Source: Rhodoferax sp.
GTDB lineage: Bacteria; Pseudomonadota; Gammaproteobacteria; Burkholderiales; Burkholderiaceae_C
DNA: 64,000 bases
Reading direction: 5' to 3'
NCBI RefSeq assembly: GCF_018780565.1
Contig: NZ_JADMJN010000005.1
Location: 62,001 to 126,000 of the forward strand
The position numbers and the translations under genes are program-made. Below are positions 25,733-36,106 of the stretch, piece after piece. Under the pieces are notes generated by a model that had not been told where the DNA came from, did not search any database, and saw only the letters and a list, made by a program, of their open reading frames with translations. Position 1 is the stretch's first letter, and each line of letters begins with the position of its first letter.

Positions 25733-26485
25733 ATGGCAGTTACTATGCGCGAAATGTTGGACGCCGGCGTCCACTTCGGTCACCAGACCCGTTTCTGGAA
25801 TCCCAAGATGGCACCGTTCATCTTCGGCCATCGCAACAAAATTCACATCATCAACCTGGAAAAATCGCTGCCGATGTTCCAGGAGGCCGCCAAGTTCGTG
25901 CGCCAGATTTCTGCCAAGCGCGGCACCGTGCTGATGGTTGGCACCAAGCGCCAAGCCCGCGAAACCGTGGCGATGGAAGCCCAGCGCGCTGGCGTGCCTT
26001 ACGTTGACCAGCGCTGGTTGGGCGGCATGTTGACCAACTTCAAAACGGTCAAGACCTCCATCAAGCGTCTCAAAGAAATGAAGATCCAGCAGGAAGCTGG
26101 TCTGGACAGCATGAACAAGAAAGAGCAACTGATGTTTGCTCGCGAACTGATCAAGCTGGAAAAAGACATCGGCGGCATTCAGGATATGACCGTTCTGCCG
26201 GATGCCATTTTCGTGATCGACGTGGGTTTCCACAAGATTGCCATTGCCGAAGCCAAAAAACTGGGCATTCCCCTGATCGCCGTGGTGGATTCAAACCACT
26301 CCCCGGAAGGCATCGACTATGTCATTCCTGGCAACGATGACTCCTCCAAGGCTGTCATTCTGTACGCCCGTGGTATCGCTGACGCGATCATCGAAGGTCG
26401 TTCCAATGCGGTGGATGATGTTGTCAAGGCTGTTGCCGCTGAGAGCGCTGACGAATTTGTCGAAGTGAACGAGGCTGCTGCCTGA
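25733..26485 (+). CDS. rpsB: Ribosomal protein S2
   Basis: 250 residues, full length. Starts [23 protein letters not shown], the classical S2 opening, with the central helical hairpin ([13 protein letters not shown]...) and [10 protein letters not shown] ... [19 protein letters not shown] near the C-terminal half. S2 joins the 30S subunit late and interacts with S1. TTTGGAG precedes the ATG by eight bases. First gene of the rpsB-tsf-pyrH-frr block; a hairpin with T-run lies between it and tsf. Confidence 0.99.
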   Translation: MAVTMREMLDAGVHFGHQTRFWNPKMAPFIFGHRNKIHIINLEKSLPMFQEAAKFVRQISAKRGTVLMVGTKRQARETVAMEAQRAGVPYVDQRWLGGMLTNFKTVKTSIKRLKEMKIQQEAGLDSMNKKEQLMFARELIKLEKDIGGIQDMTVLPDAIFVIDVGFHKIAIAEAKKLGIPLIAVVDSNHSPEGIDYVIPGNDDSSKAVILYARGIADAIIEGRSNAVDDVVKAVAAESADEFVEVNEAAA

Positions 26486-26501
26486 GTTTGCTCGCGACCC
26501 C

Positions 26502-26532
26502 AAAAAAGGGGGCTTCGATGCCCCTTTTTTTT
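26502..26532 (+). terminator. Terminator-like hairpin between rpsB and tsf
   Basis: GGGGC-TTCGAT-GCCCC stem flanked by A6 and T8. It has the form of an intrinsic terminator within an operon, so it probably attenuates read-through and sets the S2:EF-Ts ratio. Confidence 0.7.
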
Positions 26533-26573
26533 AGTCCCTTTTTAAATAACTGAACTGAGTACGGAGAAACAAA

Positions 26574-27497
26574 ATGGCTGCAATTACCGCAAGCATGGTC
26601 GCAGAACTGCGTGGCAAAACTGATGCGCCCATGATGGAATGCAAACGCGCTTTGACGGAGGCCGATGGCGACATGGCCAAAGCCGAAGAGTTGCTGCGTG
26701 TCAAGCTGGGTAGCAAAGCTGGCAAGGCTGCCGGCCGTATCACCGCCGAAGGCGTGGTGACCAGCTTCATTGACAACGGCGTGGGTGCCTTGCTTGAAGT
26801 CAACTGCGAAACCGACTTCGTGACCAAGAACGACAGCTTCCTGGCTCTCGCCAAGGCTGCCGCCGAGCTGATCGCCAAGAACAATCCGGCTGACGTGGCA
26901 GCTCTGGGTGCTTTGCCCTATGCTCAAGACGGTTTTGGTCCAACACTGGAAGATGTGCGCAAGGGTTTGATCGGCAAGATTGGCGAGAACATGAGCTTCC
27001 GCCGTTTCGCCCGCTTTGCCGCTGGCAACAAGCTGGCCTCTTATCTGCACGGCACACGCATTGGCGTGGTCGTAGAGTTTGATGGTGATGAAACAGCCGC
27101 CAAAGACGTTGCCATGCACATTGCTGCCATGAAGCCGGTTGCTCTGTCCAGCGCCGATGTGCCTGCTGAGTTGGTTGCCAGGGAGCGTTCCGTTGCGGCC
27201 GCCAAGGCGGCAGAAGACGCAGCAGTCGCAACGGCTGCAGGCAAGCCGGTTCAGTCCGCAGAGATCGTTGCCAAGCGCATCGAGGGCGGTGTCCAGAAAT
27301 ACCTCAAGGAAGTGTCCTTGTTCAACCAGGCATTCGTTAAGAACGACAAGCTGACAGTTGAGCAAATGCTCAAGGCTGCCAGCACCACCGTCAAGAGTTT
27401 CACTCTTTACGTCGTGGGTGAAGGCATCGAGAAGAAGGTTGACGACTTTGCCGCCGAGGTCGCTGCCCAAGTGGCTGCTGCACAGCAGGCAAGCTGA
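26574..27497 (+). CDS. tsf: Elongation factor Ts
   Basis: 307 residues. UBA-like N-terminal domain ([19 protein letters not shown]), then the core with the TDFV motif ([15 protein letters not shown]) that inserts into EF-Tu to expel GDP. The rest of the core ([10 protein letters not shown]...GVVVEFDG) and C-terminal module ([14 protein letters not shown]) are complete. TACGGAGA precedes the ATG. Sits after rpsB and 113 bases before pyrH. Confidence 0.98.
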   Translation: MAAITASMVAELRGKTDAPMMECKRALTEADGDMAKAEELLRVKLGSKAGKAAGRITAEGVVTSFIDNGVGALLEVNCETDFVTKNDSFLALAKAAAELIAKNNPADVAALGALPYAQDGFGPTLEDVRKGLIGKIGENMSFRRFARFAAGNKLASYLHGTRIGVVVEFDGDETAAKDVAMHIAAMKPVALSSADVPAELVARERSVAAAKAAEDAAVATAAGKPVQSAEIVAKRIEGGVQKYLKEVSLFNQAFVKNDKLTVEQMLKAASTTVKSFTLYVVGEGIEKKVDDFAAEVAAQVAAAQQAS

Positions 27498-27610
27498 TAG
27501 CTATACAGCCGTTCGTCATTCGGTTTTCCATGTTCCAATTCAGATCGAAAATACCGGGCTGAATTTGGATCTAATTCGCCCACATCAGTCATCGCATCAA
27601 GGAGTCCATC

Positions 27611-28333
27611 ATGTCCGTCGCCAAACCAGCCTATAAGCGCATATTGCTCAAGCTGTCAGGCGAGGCTCTGATGGGGGACGACCAGTTTGGCATTAACCGA
27701 GACACCATTGTTCGGATGGTGGATGAGGTTGCCGAGGTTACCCGCCTTGGTGTGGAAGTGGCGGTTGTGATTGGTGGTGGCAATATTTTCCGCGGCGTCG
27801 CCGGGGGTTCGGTGGGTATGGATCGGGCCACGGCTGATTACATGGGCATGCTGGCCACGGTCATGAATTCTCTGGCGCTGGGCGACACCATGAACAAGGC
27901 CGGTTTGACCGCTCGCGTCATGTCGGCTATTGCCATTGAGCAGGTGGTTGAACCCTACGTCAGGCCCAAGGCACTGCAATACCTCGAAGAGGGTAAAGTG
28001 GTGATTTTTGCCGCAGGCACAGGCAATCCATTCTTCACGACGGATACCGCTGCAGCCTTGCGCGGAGCCGAAATTGGCGCTCAAATCGTCTTGAAGGCAA
28101 CCAAAGTCGATGGGGTCTACACCGCTGACCCCAAGAAAGACCCCAGCGCTACCCGCTATAGCAAGATCTCGTTTGATGAGGCCATGGCTCAAAACCTGGG
28201 CATCATGGACGCGACCGCTTTTGCCTTGTGCCGTGACCAGAGGTTGCCCGTCAAGGTGTTCTCCATATTCAAGCACGGTGCCCTCAAGCGCGTGGTGATG
28301 GGAGAAGATGAAGGCACCTTGGTCTACGCCTGA
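27611..28333 (+). CDS. pyrH: UMP kinase
   Basis: 240 residues of the amino-acid-kinase fold. LKLSGEAL opens the N-terminus, [11 protein letters not shown] is the phosphate loop, MNSLALGD and [16 protein letters not shown] complete the nucleotide sites. It makes UDP from UMP and is normally GTP-activated and UTP-inhibited. CAAGGAGT lies upstream of the ATG. Followed by frr after 60 bases. Confidence 0.98.
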   Translation: MSVAKPAYKRILLKLSGEALMGDDQFGINRDTIVRMVDEVAEVTRLGVEVAVVIGGGNIFRGVAGGSVGMDRATADYMGMLATVMNSLALGDTMNKAGLTARVMSAIAIEQVVEPYVRPKALQYLEEGKVVIFAAGTGNPFFTTDTAAALRGAEIGAQIVLKATKVDGVYTADPKKDPSATRYSKISFDEAMAQNLGIMDATAFALCRDQRLPVKVFSIFKHGALKRVVMGEDEGTLVYA

Positions 28334-28393
28334 TCATGTCAAAATTGCGCTCTGAATCGGGACGCCAGTCAACAGTTGAGTGAGGAGAGAAAA

Positions 28394-28954
28394 ATGCCCA
28401 TTGCCGATATCAAAAGCACGATTGAAGCCAAGATGGATCAGTCCATTGCCGCATTCAAGAATAATCTGACCAAAATTCGCACCGGTCGAGCGAATCCCGC
28501 ACTGCTGGATGCTGTGCAGGTCGACTATTACGGCTCCATGTTGCCGATTAGCCAGGTGGCTAATGTGTCATTGCTCGACGCCCGCACCATCAGCGTGCAA
28601 CCCTGGGAAAAGGGTATGGGGGCCAAGATTGAGAAAGCCATTCGCGACAGCGATCTGGGCCTGAACCCCTCGTCAATGGGAGAGTTGATTCGTGTTCCCA
28701 TGCCTGCCATGTCCGAAGAGCGCCGTAAGGAACTCACCAAAGTGGTGAGGAATGAAGGCGAGAGCGCCAAGATTGCGGTGCGCAATCTGCGCCGTGATGC
28801 CAATGAGTCGGTGAAGAAGGCAGTCAAGGACAAGTTGGCCTCTGAAGATGATCAAAAGCGATCTGAGAGTGATATCCAGAAAGTAACAGATCGCCACATT
28901 CAGGTGATTGACCAGTTGGTCACGGCCAAAGAACAAGAAATCATGGCGGTCTAA
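28394..28954 (+). CDS. frr: Ribosome recycling factor
   Basis: 186 residues. Typical all-helical domain I and small beta domain [17 protein letters not shown] [34 protein letters not shown], and [21 protein letters not shown] near the end. It splits post-termination ribosomes with EF-G. The ATG at 28394 follows GAGGAGAG. Confidence 0.98.
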   Translation: MPIADIKSTIEAKMDQSIAAFKNNLTKIRTGRANPALLDAVQVDYYGSMLPISQVANVSLLDARTISVQPWEKGMGAKIEKAIRDSDLGLNPSSMGELIRVPMPAMSEERRKELTKVVRNEGESAKIAVRNLRRDANESVKKAVKDKLASEDDQKRSESDIQKVTDRHIQVIDQLVTAKEQEIMAV

Positions 28955-29041
28955 GTTGTCGCCACTACGACGCTTGCTTCCCCGAATCGGGCAACGCTCC
29001 GATCAGCGTTCACTGCGCTGGTGTTTCCTTTGACAAAAGTC

Positions 29042-29764
29042 ATGAGCCCGGTACCTCACCATATCGCCATCGTGATGGATGGCAATGGACGATGGGCGTC
29101 AAAGCGTTTTCTTCCCCGGGTTGCTGGCCACAAGCAGGGTGTCGACACACTTCGTCGATGCGTGAAGACATGTGCGCAACGCGGCGTTGGCGTGTTGACT
29201 GTCTTTGCCTTTTCCTCCGAGAACTGGAATCGGCCCGTCGAGGAGGTGTCCGGTCTGATGGACCTTTTCGCGATGGCCTTGACCAGGGAAGTCCCGCAGC
29301 TCAAGGCCGATGGCGTTCAATTGCATTTTGTTGGCGAGCGCGCCGGTTTGTCATCGAAGGTGATTGCAGGTATTGAGCAGGCGGAACGCGCGACCGCTGC
29401 GAACACACGTCTCATTCTGAATGTTTGCTTCAATTATGGGGGGCGCTGGGATATCGTCCAGGCGGCCGCAAAAGTGGCAGCTGAGGGCAAACCGGTCACC
29501 GAGCTTGAGTTGGGCCGGGCCATGGCTCTGGCCCATGTGCCTGATCCTGATTTGGTCATTCGCACCGGTGGCGAGCAGCGCATAAGCAATTTCTTGCTAT
29601 GGCAGTCGGCTTACTCGGAGTTTTATTTCAGCGACAAACTCTGGCCCGAGTTTGATGATGCGGCGCTTGATGCGGCAATCGCCGTCTTCAATCAGCGCGA
29701 ACGACGGTTTGGCAAAACATCAGAGCAACTGGCATCCCAAGCAGCCTTTTCGGCAGAAACGTGA
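29042..29764 (+). CDS. uppS: Undecaprenyl diphosphate synthase (cis-prenyltransferase)
   Basis: 240 residues. The diphosphate-binding VMDGNGRWAS, FSSENWNRP, LNVCFNYGGRWDI and RTGGEQRISNFLLWQSAYSEFYF are all intact. It makes the C55 lipid carrier for peptidoglycan and LPS from IPP. Start ATG at 29042 fits other UppS; a GTG at 29021 is possible. Neighbours cdsA and dxr supply membrane lipids and isoprenoid precursors. Confidence 0.97.
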   Translation: MSPVPHHIAIVMDGNGRWASKRFLPRVAGHKQGVDTLRRCVKTCAQRGVGVLTVFAFSSENWNRPVEEVSGLMDLFAMALTREVPQLKADGVQLHFVGERAGLSSKVIAGIEQAERATAANTRLILNVCFNYGGRWDIVQAAAKVAAEGKPVTELELGRAMALAHVPDPDLVIRTGGEQRISNFLLWQSAYSEFYFSDKLWPEFDDAALDAAIAVFNQRERRFGKTSEQLASQAAFSAET

Positions 29765-29771
29765 GGAATAA

Positions 29772-30626
29772 ATGCTAAAGCAACGCGTCATCACCGCCTT
29801 GGTTCTTCTGCTCATTCTTCTGCCTGCATTGTTTTATCACTCGCCGGTGCCGTTTTGTGCGGTTGCCCTTGTACTGATAGCGGCTGGCGCATGGGAGTGG
29901 GCGCGTCTCAATGGCTATGGCCAGATGTCATCGCTGATGTGTGGACTTGTCTGTGTTCTTGCATGCACTGCTGCGTGGTGGTTCGGTTGGCTGGAGCAAT
30001 CGCTGAGCCTGTTGTGGTTGCTGGCAGGTGCGACCTGGGTGCTTGCGGGCGCCTGGGTGCTGCACAGTGGCGTCTCTGCCTGGGCGGATCATCCACGAAC
30101 GATGCGATTGGTTTTGGGTCTGTTCGCGCTATGGCTGGCCTGGCTTGCTGTGGCTCAAGCCCGGGTGATTGGCATCAACTTTCTGCTTTCGATCCTGGTG
30201 TTGGTCTGGGTGGCTGACATCTTTGCCTATTTTGCAGGCCGGGCATTGGGCGGCCGTTTTAGCCGGAGCAAGCTGGCCCCCTCAATCAGCCCGGGTAAAA
30301 GCTGGGAAGGTGTCTGGGGGGGGATGGCAGGTGTTATCGTGCTGGCGTTTGCCTGGCGCTGGGCCGATGTCCAATGGGCCATCACACCGCCAAGTTTTTA
30401 CAGCCACCTCGGTCAACAAGGCGGATGGTTGCTGCTGATTGCTGCCGTGTTCATGGCCGCCATGAGCGTGGTGGGTGATTTATTTGAGTCGCTCGTCAAA
30501 CGGAGCGCCGGTGCCAAGGACAGCAGTGGCTTGTTGCCCGGACATGGCGGTGTCCTGGACCGCGTGGATGCTCTGTTGCCAACGCTGCCCTTGGCCATGA
30601 TGCTTTACTCGATGTGGAAGCCCTGA
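29772..30626 (+). CDS. cdsA: Phosphatidate cytidylyltransferase
   Basis: 284 residues with about seven to eight membrane helices. The C-terminal CDP-diglyceride synthetase signature is present (SLVKRSAGAKDSSGLLPGHGGVLDRVDAL), with GKSWEG before it. It makes CDP-diacylglycerol at the inner membrane. GAGGAAT lies upstream. Its stop TGA shares one base with the ATG of dxr, so translation is likely coupled. Confidence 0.97.
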   Translation: MLKQRVITALVLLLILLPALFYHSPVPFCAVALVLIAAGAWEWARLNGYGQMSSLMCGLVCVLACTAAWWFGWLEQSLSLLWLLAGATWVLAGAWVLHSGVSAWADHPRTMRLVLGLFALWLAWLAVAQARVIGINFLLSILVLVWVADIFAYFAGRALGGRFSRSKLAPSISPGKSWEGVWGGMAGVIVLAFAWRWADVQWAITPPSFYSHLGQQGGWLLLIAAVFMAAMSVVGDLFESLVKRSAGAKDSSGLLPGHGGVLDRVDALLPTLPLAMMLYSMWKP

Positions 30627-31837
30627 TGATTGATTTGAGAAGCAAGCCGAAGCAGCGAGTCACTGTTTTGGGGTCCACCGGATCTATCGGCGTCAGCACG
30701 CTGGGGGTGATCGCTCGTCATCCAGATCGGTTTGAAGTGTTTGCTTTGAGTGCATCCACACAGACTCAAATGTTGTTGCAACAGTGCGTGCAATTCAAAC
30801 CGATGTTTGCGGTTATGGCCAGCGAACAGCATGGCCGTGAACTCGAACAGCAATGCCGTACGCTTGGCCTGTCGACGCGGGTCCTGTGGGGGCCAGAGGC
30901 CATCACAATGATTGCATCGCATGAACTCGTCGATTCGGTCATGGCTGCAATCGTTGGAGCTGCCGGACTGGCGTCTTGTCTTGGCGCGGCTCGGGCGGGA
31001 AAGCGTCTGCTGCTGGCCAATAAGGAAGCGCTTGTGGTGGGGGGTGACTACTTCATGCAGGCTGTCGCGACGGGCGGTGCCAAATTGCTTCCCATTGACA
31101 GCGAGCATTCCGCAGTTTTTCAGTCCTTGCCGGACGATGCCTCGGCATGGGCAAGTCAAATTGACAAGATCATTCTGACCGCTTCGGGCGGACCGTTCAG
31201 ACAACGCGATTCCCAAACGCTGCGCGACGTAACGCCGGAGCAGGCTTGCGCCCATCCGAACTGGGTGATGGGCCGCAAGATTTCCGTTGACTCCGCCACC
31301 ATGATGAACAAGGCGCTGGAAGTCATTGAAGCCAGATTCCTGTTTGGCGTCAGACCCGATCAGATTGAAGTCGTGATCCATCCTCAAAGCGTTATTCATT
31401 CGATGGTGCAGTACCGGGATAATTCCGTCGTGGCTCAGCTCGGCACGCCGGATATGAAAGTACCGATCGCTTATGGACTTTCCTGGCCCGACCGCATGGC
31501 GTCGGGTGCGGCTGCGCTGGATTTCAGATCAATGGCTGATATGACCTTTGAATCACTGGATTCAAATGGACACGAACAGCGCTTCCCCGGTTTGAAGCTG
31601 GCGTGGTCAACCCTGAATGCACCGTCTGGTTCGACGGCTGTGTTGAATGCAGCCAATGAAGTGGCGGTAGCTGCGTTTCTTGAACGCAAAATTCGCTTTG
31701 ATCAAATCCATATCGTCAATCTGGAGACCATCGAGGCGGTCCAGCCTGCCAGCCCCCAGTCACTGGAGGATATTCTGGCGCTGGATGCTTTGTCCCGGGA
31801 TGCCGCTCTTGAAATTGTGCGCCGCGTTGGCGTCTGA
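30626..31837 (+). CDS. dxr: 1-deoxy-D-xylulose 5-phosphate reductoisomerase
   Basis: 403 residues. NADPH site GSTGSIGVSTLGV, LLANKEALVVGG, metal/substrate motif PIDSEHSAVFQSL and the flexible loop PNWVMGRKISVDSATMMNK-type segment are complete. It forms MEP, the first committed isoprenoid intermediate, and feeds UppS two genes upstream. The ATG overlaps the cdsA stop as TGATG. Confidence 0.97.
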   Translation: MIDLRSKPKQRVTVLGSTGSIGVSTLGVIARHPDRFEVFALSASTQTQMLLQQCVQFKPMFAVMASEQHGRELEQQCRTLGLSTRVLWGPEAITMIASHELVDSVMAAIVGAAGLASCLGAARAGKRLLLANKEALVVGGDYFMQAVATGGAKLLPIDSEHSAVFQSLPDDASAWASQIDKIILTASGGPFRQRDSQTLRDVTPEQACAHPNWVMGRKISVDSATMMNKALEVIEARFLFGVRPDQIEVVIHPQSVIHSMVQYRDNSVVAQLGTPDMKVPIAYGLSWPDRMASGAAALDFRSMADMTFESLDSNGHEQRFPGLKLAWSTLNAPSGSTAVLNAANEVAVAAFLERKIRFDQIHIVNLETIEAVQPASPQSLEDILALDALSRDAALEIVRRVGV

Positions 31838-31855
31838 GGCCACTTGGGACCAACC

Positions 31856-33217
31856 ATGCTGACCATTGCTGCATTTGTACTTGCGCTGGGGCTGTTGATT
31901 GCCGTGCATGAATACGGGCACTACCGGATGGCTGTGGCTTGCGGTGTCAAAGTGCTGCGTTTTTCCATCGGGTTCGGGAAAACGCTGTTTCGTTGGCAGC
32001 CCAAGGGCTCGCCGACAGAGTTTGTTGTTGGCGCCTTTCCCTTGGGTGGCTACGTGAAGATGCTTGATGAGCGGGAGTCGCCGGTGGCGCAGGAGGAGCG
32101 ACACCTCGCGTTCAACACACAGCCCTTGCGTTCACGTGTTGCGATTGTGGCTGCCGGTCCGATCGCCAATTTGTTGCTGGCGATATTGCTCTACGCGGCC
32201 GTCAACTGGAGCGGTGTTCAGCTTCCTGCCCCGATTCTGGCCAGCCCTGAAGCGGGCTCTATGGCCGAGCGCGCGGGTTTGCAGGGAGGAGAAAAAGTGC
32301 TGCGAGCCGGGTTCGCCGGAGGCGAGTTGCAGGCTGTTGAATCCTTCGAAGATGTTCGCTGGTATCTGACGCGGGGGGCTCTGGAGGGACAGGACCTGCG
32401 CTTGGAGGTTACCGGGCCAACACAGGGAGCAAATGGCGAAGTACTGTTGAAACTCAGTACTATGGATGCCAAGGATGCCGATGCTCAGTTGTTCCGCAGG
32501 ATCGGTATTGCAGGTCCGTTCAGCCCGCCGGTCATTGGTGAAGTAATGCCCGGTGCGGCGGCTGACAAGGCGGGTTTGCGTGATGGTGACCTGGTGCGCC
32601 AGGTGGGTGTGGTTCGGGTGGTTGACGGGCAGCAGTTGCGTCAACTGATTCGAAGTTCAGTCGTGAATGGGGACGCTGTTCCCGCTGTGTGGAAAGTCAT
32701 TCGCGCTGGTACAGAACTGGAATTTTTGGTCAAACCCGAAATTCATCAGGACGGTAAGCTTGTGATCGGCAGGATCGGTGCCTATGTAGGCGCAATGCCT
32801 GAATTTGTCATGGTTAGCTATGGACCCATTGATGGCTTGTGGCGCGGCATGGTTCGCACGTGGGAGGTGTCTGCCTTGACGCTCAAGATGATGGCGAAAA
32901 TGCTGGTGGGCGACGCTTCACTCAAGAATCTCAGTGGTCCGCTGACGATTGCCGACTACGCTGGCAAGTCGGCGGGTATGGGCTTGACGCAATACCTGTT
33001 GTTTCTGGCATTGATCAGCGTTAGCCTGGGTGTACTGAACTTGCTGCCTCTGCCGGTTCTGGATGGGGGACACCTGATGTATTATCTTTGGGAGGGCGCT
33101 ACGGGTAAACCCGTCTCAGACGTCTGGATGGAGCGCCTGCAACGGGGTGGCGTTGCAATTCTTCTGGTCATGATGTCGATTGCGCTTTTCAACGATATCA
33201 ACCGCTTATTTGGTTAA
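31856..33217 (+). CDS. rseP: Site-2 intramembrane zinc protease
   Basis: 453 residues. HEYGHY in the first membrane helix is the zinc motif; two PDZ domains lie in the periplasmic part; the third-helix motif LNLLPLPVLDGGH gives the remaining Asp ligand. It cleaves the anti-sigma factor RseA after DegS and so controls the sigma-E envelope stress response. ATG at 31856 chosen because the first helix starts directly. It sits immediately upstream of bamA, a common arrangement. Confidence 0.96.
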   Translation: MLTIAAFVLALGLLIAVHEYGHYRMAVACGVKVLRFSIGFGKTLFRWQPKGSPTEFVVGAFPLGGYVKMLDERESPVAQEERHLAFNTQPLRSRVAIVAAGPIANLLLAILLYAAVNWSGVQLPAPILASPEAGSMAERAGLQGGEKVLRAGFAGGELQAVESFEDVRWYLTRGALEGQDLRLEVTGPTQGANGEVLLKLSTMDAKDADAQLFRRIGIAGPFSPPVIGEVMPGAAADKAGLRDGDLVRQVGVVRVVDGQQLRQLIRSSVVNGDAVPAVWKVIRAGTELEFLVKPEIHQDGKLVIGRIGAYVGAMPEFVMVSYGPIDGLWRGMVRTWEVSALTLKMMAKMLVGDASLKNLSGPLTIADYAGKSAGMGLTQYLLFLALISVSLGVLNLLPLPVLDGGHLMYYLWEGATGKPVSDVWMERLQRGGVAILLVMMSIALFNDINRLFG

Positions 33218-33265
33218 ATTTTGGGTGTCGACTATCGACGCTGGCTTGACTTCTCAATACTAAAA

Positions 33266-35566
33266 ATGCAAATCAACAGCTTCCGCCTGCGCGCCGTATC
33301 TGCCGTGGCATCCCTGATCTTCGTCGCCAATTCGGCTTGGGCCGTCGCACCTTTCACTGTGCGCGATATTCGCATTGAGGGCTTGCAGCGGGTGGAGCCG
33401 GGAACCGTCTTTGTGTCGCTGCCGGTTCAGGTCGGTGAGGTTTATAACGACGATAAAGGGTCGGCTGCGATTCGGGCACTCTTTGGTTTGGGATTGTTCA
33501 AAGATGTTCGAATTGAAGTCAACGGTGACGTGCTGGTGGTCGTGGTTGAGGAACGACCGACCGTCGCAGACATCGACTTTGTCGGAACGAAAGAGTTTGA
33601 CAAGGATGTGCTGAAGAAGGCATTGCGCGATGTCGGGCTGACCGATGGGCGGCCCTATGACAAGGCACAACTGGACCGTGCTGAACAGGAGTTGAAACGA
33701 CAGTACATCAACCGCAGTCTCTACGGTGCAGAAGTCGTCACCACGGTCACGCCGATTGAGCGTAACCGGGTCAACCTGACCTTCACGGTGATAGAGGGGG
33801 AACCCGCCAAGATCAGTGAAATCCGGATCGTTGGCAGCAAGGTTTTCAGTGAATCAACCTTGCGCGGACTGTTTGACCTGGATACCGGTGGTTGGATGAG
33901 CTGGTATACCAAATCGGATCGCTACTCGCGGGCCAAGTTGAATGCCGACATTGAGACTTTGCGTTCCTACTATTTGACCCGCGGTTATCTGGAGTTCCGG
34001 GTGGATTCAACCCAGGTCGCAATTCTGCCGAACAAAACTGATATCGCTATCACCATCAACATCACGGAAGGCGAGCGTTTTGTCGTGAGCGGCGTCAAGC
34101 TGGCGGGTAATTTTCTTGGAAAAGACGATGAATTCAAATCGCTGGTGACGATTCGACCCGGGCAAGCCTATAACGCCGATGAAGTGGCCAAGACCACCAA
34201 GGCGTTCACGGACTACTTCGGAAATTTTGGATTTGCCTTCGCCCGCGTGGAGGCTCGCCCTGAAATCGACCGTGCCAACAACCGTGTTGCCCTGGTATTG
34301 CAGGCGGATCCCTCCCGCAGGGCGTATGTCCGAAAAATCAATGTGGCCGGCAACAGCCGAACCCGCGATATGGTTATCCGGCGTGAGTTCCGGCAGTTTG
34401 AGGCTGCATGGTACGACGGCGACAAAATCAAATTGTCTCGCGATCGGGTTGATCGTTTGGGCTATTTCAAGGAAGTCGGTATCGAGACGCAGGAGGTGCC
34501 AGGTTCCCCAGACCAGGTTGATCTGACCATCAGCGTGTCCGAAAAGCCCACTGGAAGCTTGAGTTTGGGGGCTGGATTTTCAAGCGGCGAGGGACTCGGA
34601 CTTTCCATGGGACTGAAGCAGGACAATGCATTCGGTTCCGGAAACTCACTGGGGATACAGCTCAATACCAGCAAGGTGAACCGCCTTGTTCTCTTCAATA
34701 CGACAGACCCCTATTTCACAGACGATGGCGTTTCCCGAACCATCGACGTTTACCACAAGACCAGTAGTCCTTACCAAGATCAAACGGCCTACCAGCTCGT
34801 GACGTCAGGGGGCAGTTTGCGATTTGGTGTGCCTTTCACAGAAATTGATACGGTGTATTTTGGTGCCGGCATTGAGAAGACGACGATTGTGCCGGGTACT
34901 TCGTTGCCGACGTCATACCAGAATTACGCCAACCAGTTTGGGTATGACAGCAAGGCGCTACCCTTGACCCTGGGGTGGTCGCGTGATGGCCGTGACAGCA
35001 CGCTTGCGCCAAACTCCGGCCGTTATCAGCGGGTCAATGCCGAATGGTCGCCAGCGGGTGAAGCGCGGTATGTGCGAGCCACTTACCAATATCAGGAATT
35101 CATACCTCTCAACAAGCAGTTCACGCTGGCTTTCAATGGTGAGGCGGGTTGGGGTGCTGCAACAGGTGGTCGCACCTATCCGGTGTTCAAGAATTTCTTT
35201 GGTGGCGGTTTGGGTTCTGTGCGTGGTTTCGAACAGGGCACCCTGGGCCCCCGGGATTCGAGTGGATCGGTCGTCGGGGGCTCCAGAAAGCTGAATTTGA
35301 ACGCTGAGGTGCTTACTCCGTTTCCTGGTGCGGGCAATGACCGAACCTTGAGAATGTATGGCTTTCTTGATGTCGGCAATGTGGCGGGTTCGGATGGCGG
35401 CTTGGCGATCAATGAAAATGCGAACAGCTTGCGTGCGTCGGTCGGGGTTGGCATTAGTTGGATATCGCCTGTGGGACCTCTGCGTATGGCATTTGGCAAG
35501 CCCATCAAAAAGTTTGATGGCGATAAAATACAGACTATGCAATTTCAGATCGGGACTTCTTTCTAA
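33266..35566 (+). CDS. bamA: Outer membrane protein assembly factor BamA
   Basis: 766 residues. Signal peptide to ~residue 25 (NSAWA), five POTRA repeats (~28-425, first one FTVRDIRIEGLQRVEPGTV) and a 16-strand beta-barrel with the conserved GSVRGFEQG loop (VRGF motif) and a terminal Phe (GTSF). It folds outer-membrane proteins with lipoproteins BamB-E. The start at 33266 begins the signal peptide. Its stop overlaps the skp ATG (TAATG). Confidence 0.97.
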   Translation: MQINSFRLRAVSAVASLIFVANSAWAVAPFTVRDIRIEGLQRVEPGTVFVSLPVQVGEVYNDDKGSAAIRALFGLGLFKDVRIEVNGDVLVVVVEERPTVADIDFVGTKEFDKDVLKKALRDVGLTDGRPYDKAQLDRAEQELKRQYINRSLYGAEVVTTVTPIERNRVNLTFTVIEGEPAKISEIRIVGSKVFSESTLRGLFDLDTGGWMSWYTKSDRYSRAKLNADIETLRSYYLTRGYLEFRVDSTQVAILPNKTDIAITINITEGERFVVSGVKLAGNFLGKDDEFKSLVTIRPGQAYNADEVAKTTKAFTDYFGNFGFAFARVEARPEIDRANNRVALVLQADPSRRAYVRKINVAGNSRTRDMVIRREFRQFEAAWYDGDKIKLSRDRVDRLGYFKEVGIETQEVPGSPDQVDLTISVSEKPTGSLSLGAGFSSGEGLGLSMGLKQDNAFGSGNSLGIQLNTSKVNRLVLFNTTDPYFTDDGVSRTIDVYHKTSSPYQDQTAYQLVTSGGSLRFGVPFTEIDTVYFGAGIEKTTIVPGTSLPTSYQNYANQFGYDSKALPLTLGWSRDGRDSTLAPNSGRYQRVNAEWSPAGEARYVRATYQYQEFIPLNKQFTLAFNGEAGWGAATGGRTYPVFKNFFGGGLGSVRGFEQGTLGPRDSSGSVVGGSRKLNLNAEVLTPFPGAGNDRTLRMYGFLDVGNVAGSDGGLAINENANSLRASVGVGISWISPVGPLRMAFGKPIKKFDGDKIQTMQFQIGTSF

Positions 35567-36084
35567 TGAACTACTTTTTACGTCGATGCGCTGCCGGCTT
35601 GTGGCTTGGCAGTTTGCTTGTTTCCGTACATGTTCAGGCACAGGATGCCCGTATCGGCTTTGTCAGCACAGACCGGATATTCAAGGAGGCAAGTACCGCC
35701 AAGGCGGCGCAGGTCAAGCTTGAGCAGGAATTTTCCAAGCGTGAGAAAGAGCTTGTCGATCTGGGCGCCTCGTTGAAATCAACGGCGGAAAAATTGGAGC
35801 GCGATGCGCCAACTTTGCCCGAAGGGCAGCGAGTCAGTCGGCAAAAGCAACTGGTTGAGCAGGATCGTGATTTTCAGCGCAAACGCCGCGAATTTCAGGA
35901 AGATCTGAACTCTCGCAAAAATGAAGAGTTACAGCAGGTGCTTGAACGTGCCAACAAGGTTGTGAAGCAAGTGGCCGAGGCGGAAAAGTTTGATCTGATT
36001 CTGCAGGATGCGGTCTATGTCAATCCCAGACTGGACATCACTGACAAAGTTCTCAAGGTTTTGAATTCCGGCGGCGCCAAATAA
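35566..36084 (+). CDS. skp: Periplasmic chaperone Skp/OmpH
   Basis: 172 residues with signal peptide (cleavage after HVQAQ, ~residue 25). [15 protein letters not shown] is the usual start of the mature chain, followed by a long charged coiled coil (~45-125), the tentacle region of the trimer, then the closing beta element. It carries unfolded outer-membrane proteins to BamA, encoded one base upstream. Confidence 0.94.
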   Translation: MNYFLRRCAAGLWLGSLLVSVHVQAQDARIGFVSTDRIFKEASTAKAAQVKLEQEFSKREKELVDLGASLKSTAEKLERDAPTLPEGQRVSRQKQLVEQDRDFQRKRREFQEDLNSRKNEELQQVLERANKVVKQVAEAEKFDLILQDAVYVNPRLDITDKVLKVLNSGGAK

Positions 36085-36106
36085 TTGCTGTCGAGGCCTG
36101 CGAAGC

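Noticed and set aside
26424..27470. 348-residue open frame antisense to tsf
   Set aside because: Fully inside the conserved tsf gene and without recognisable features.
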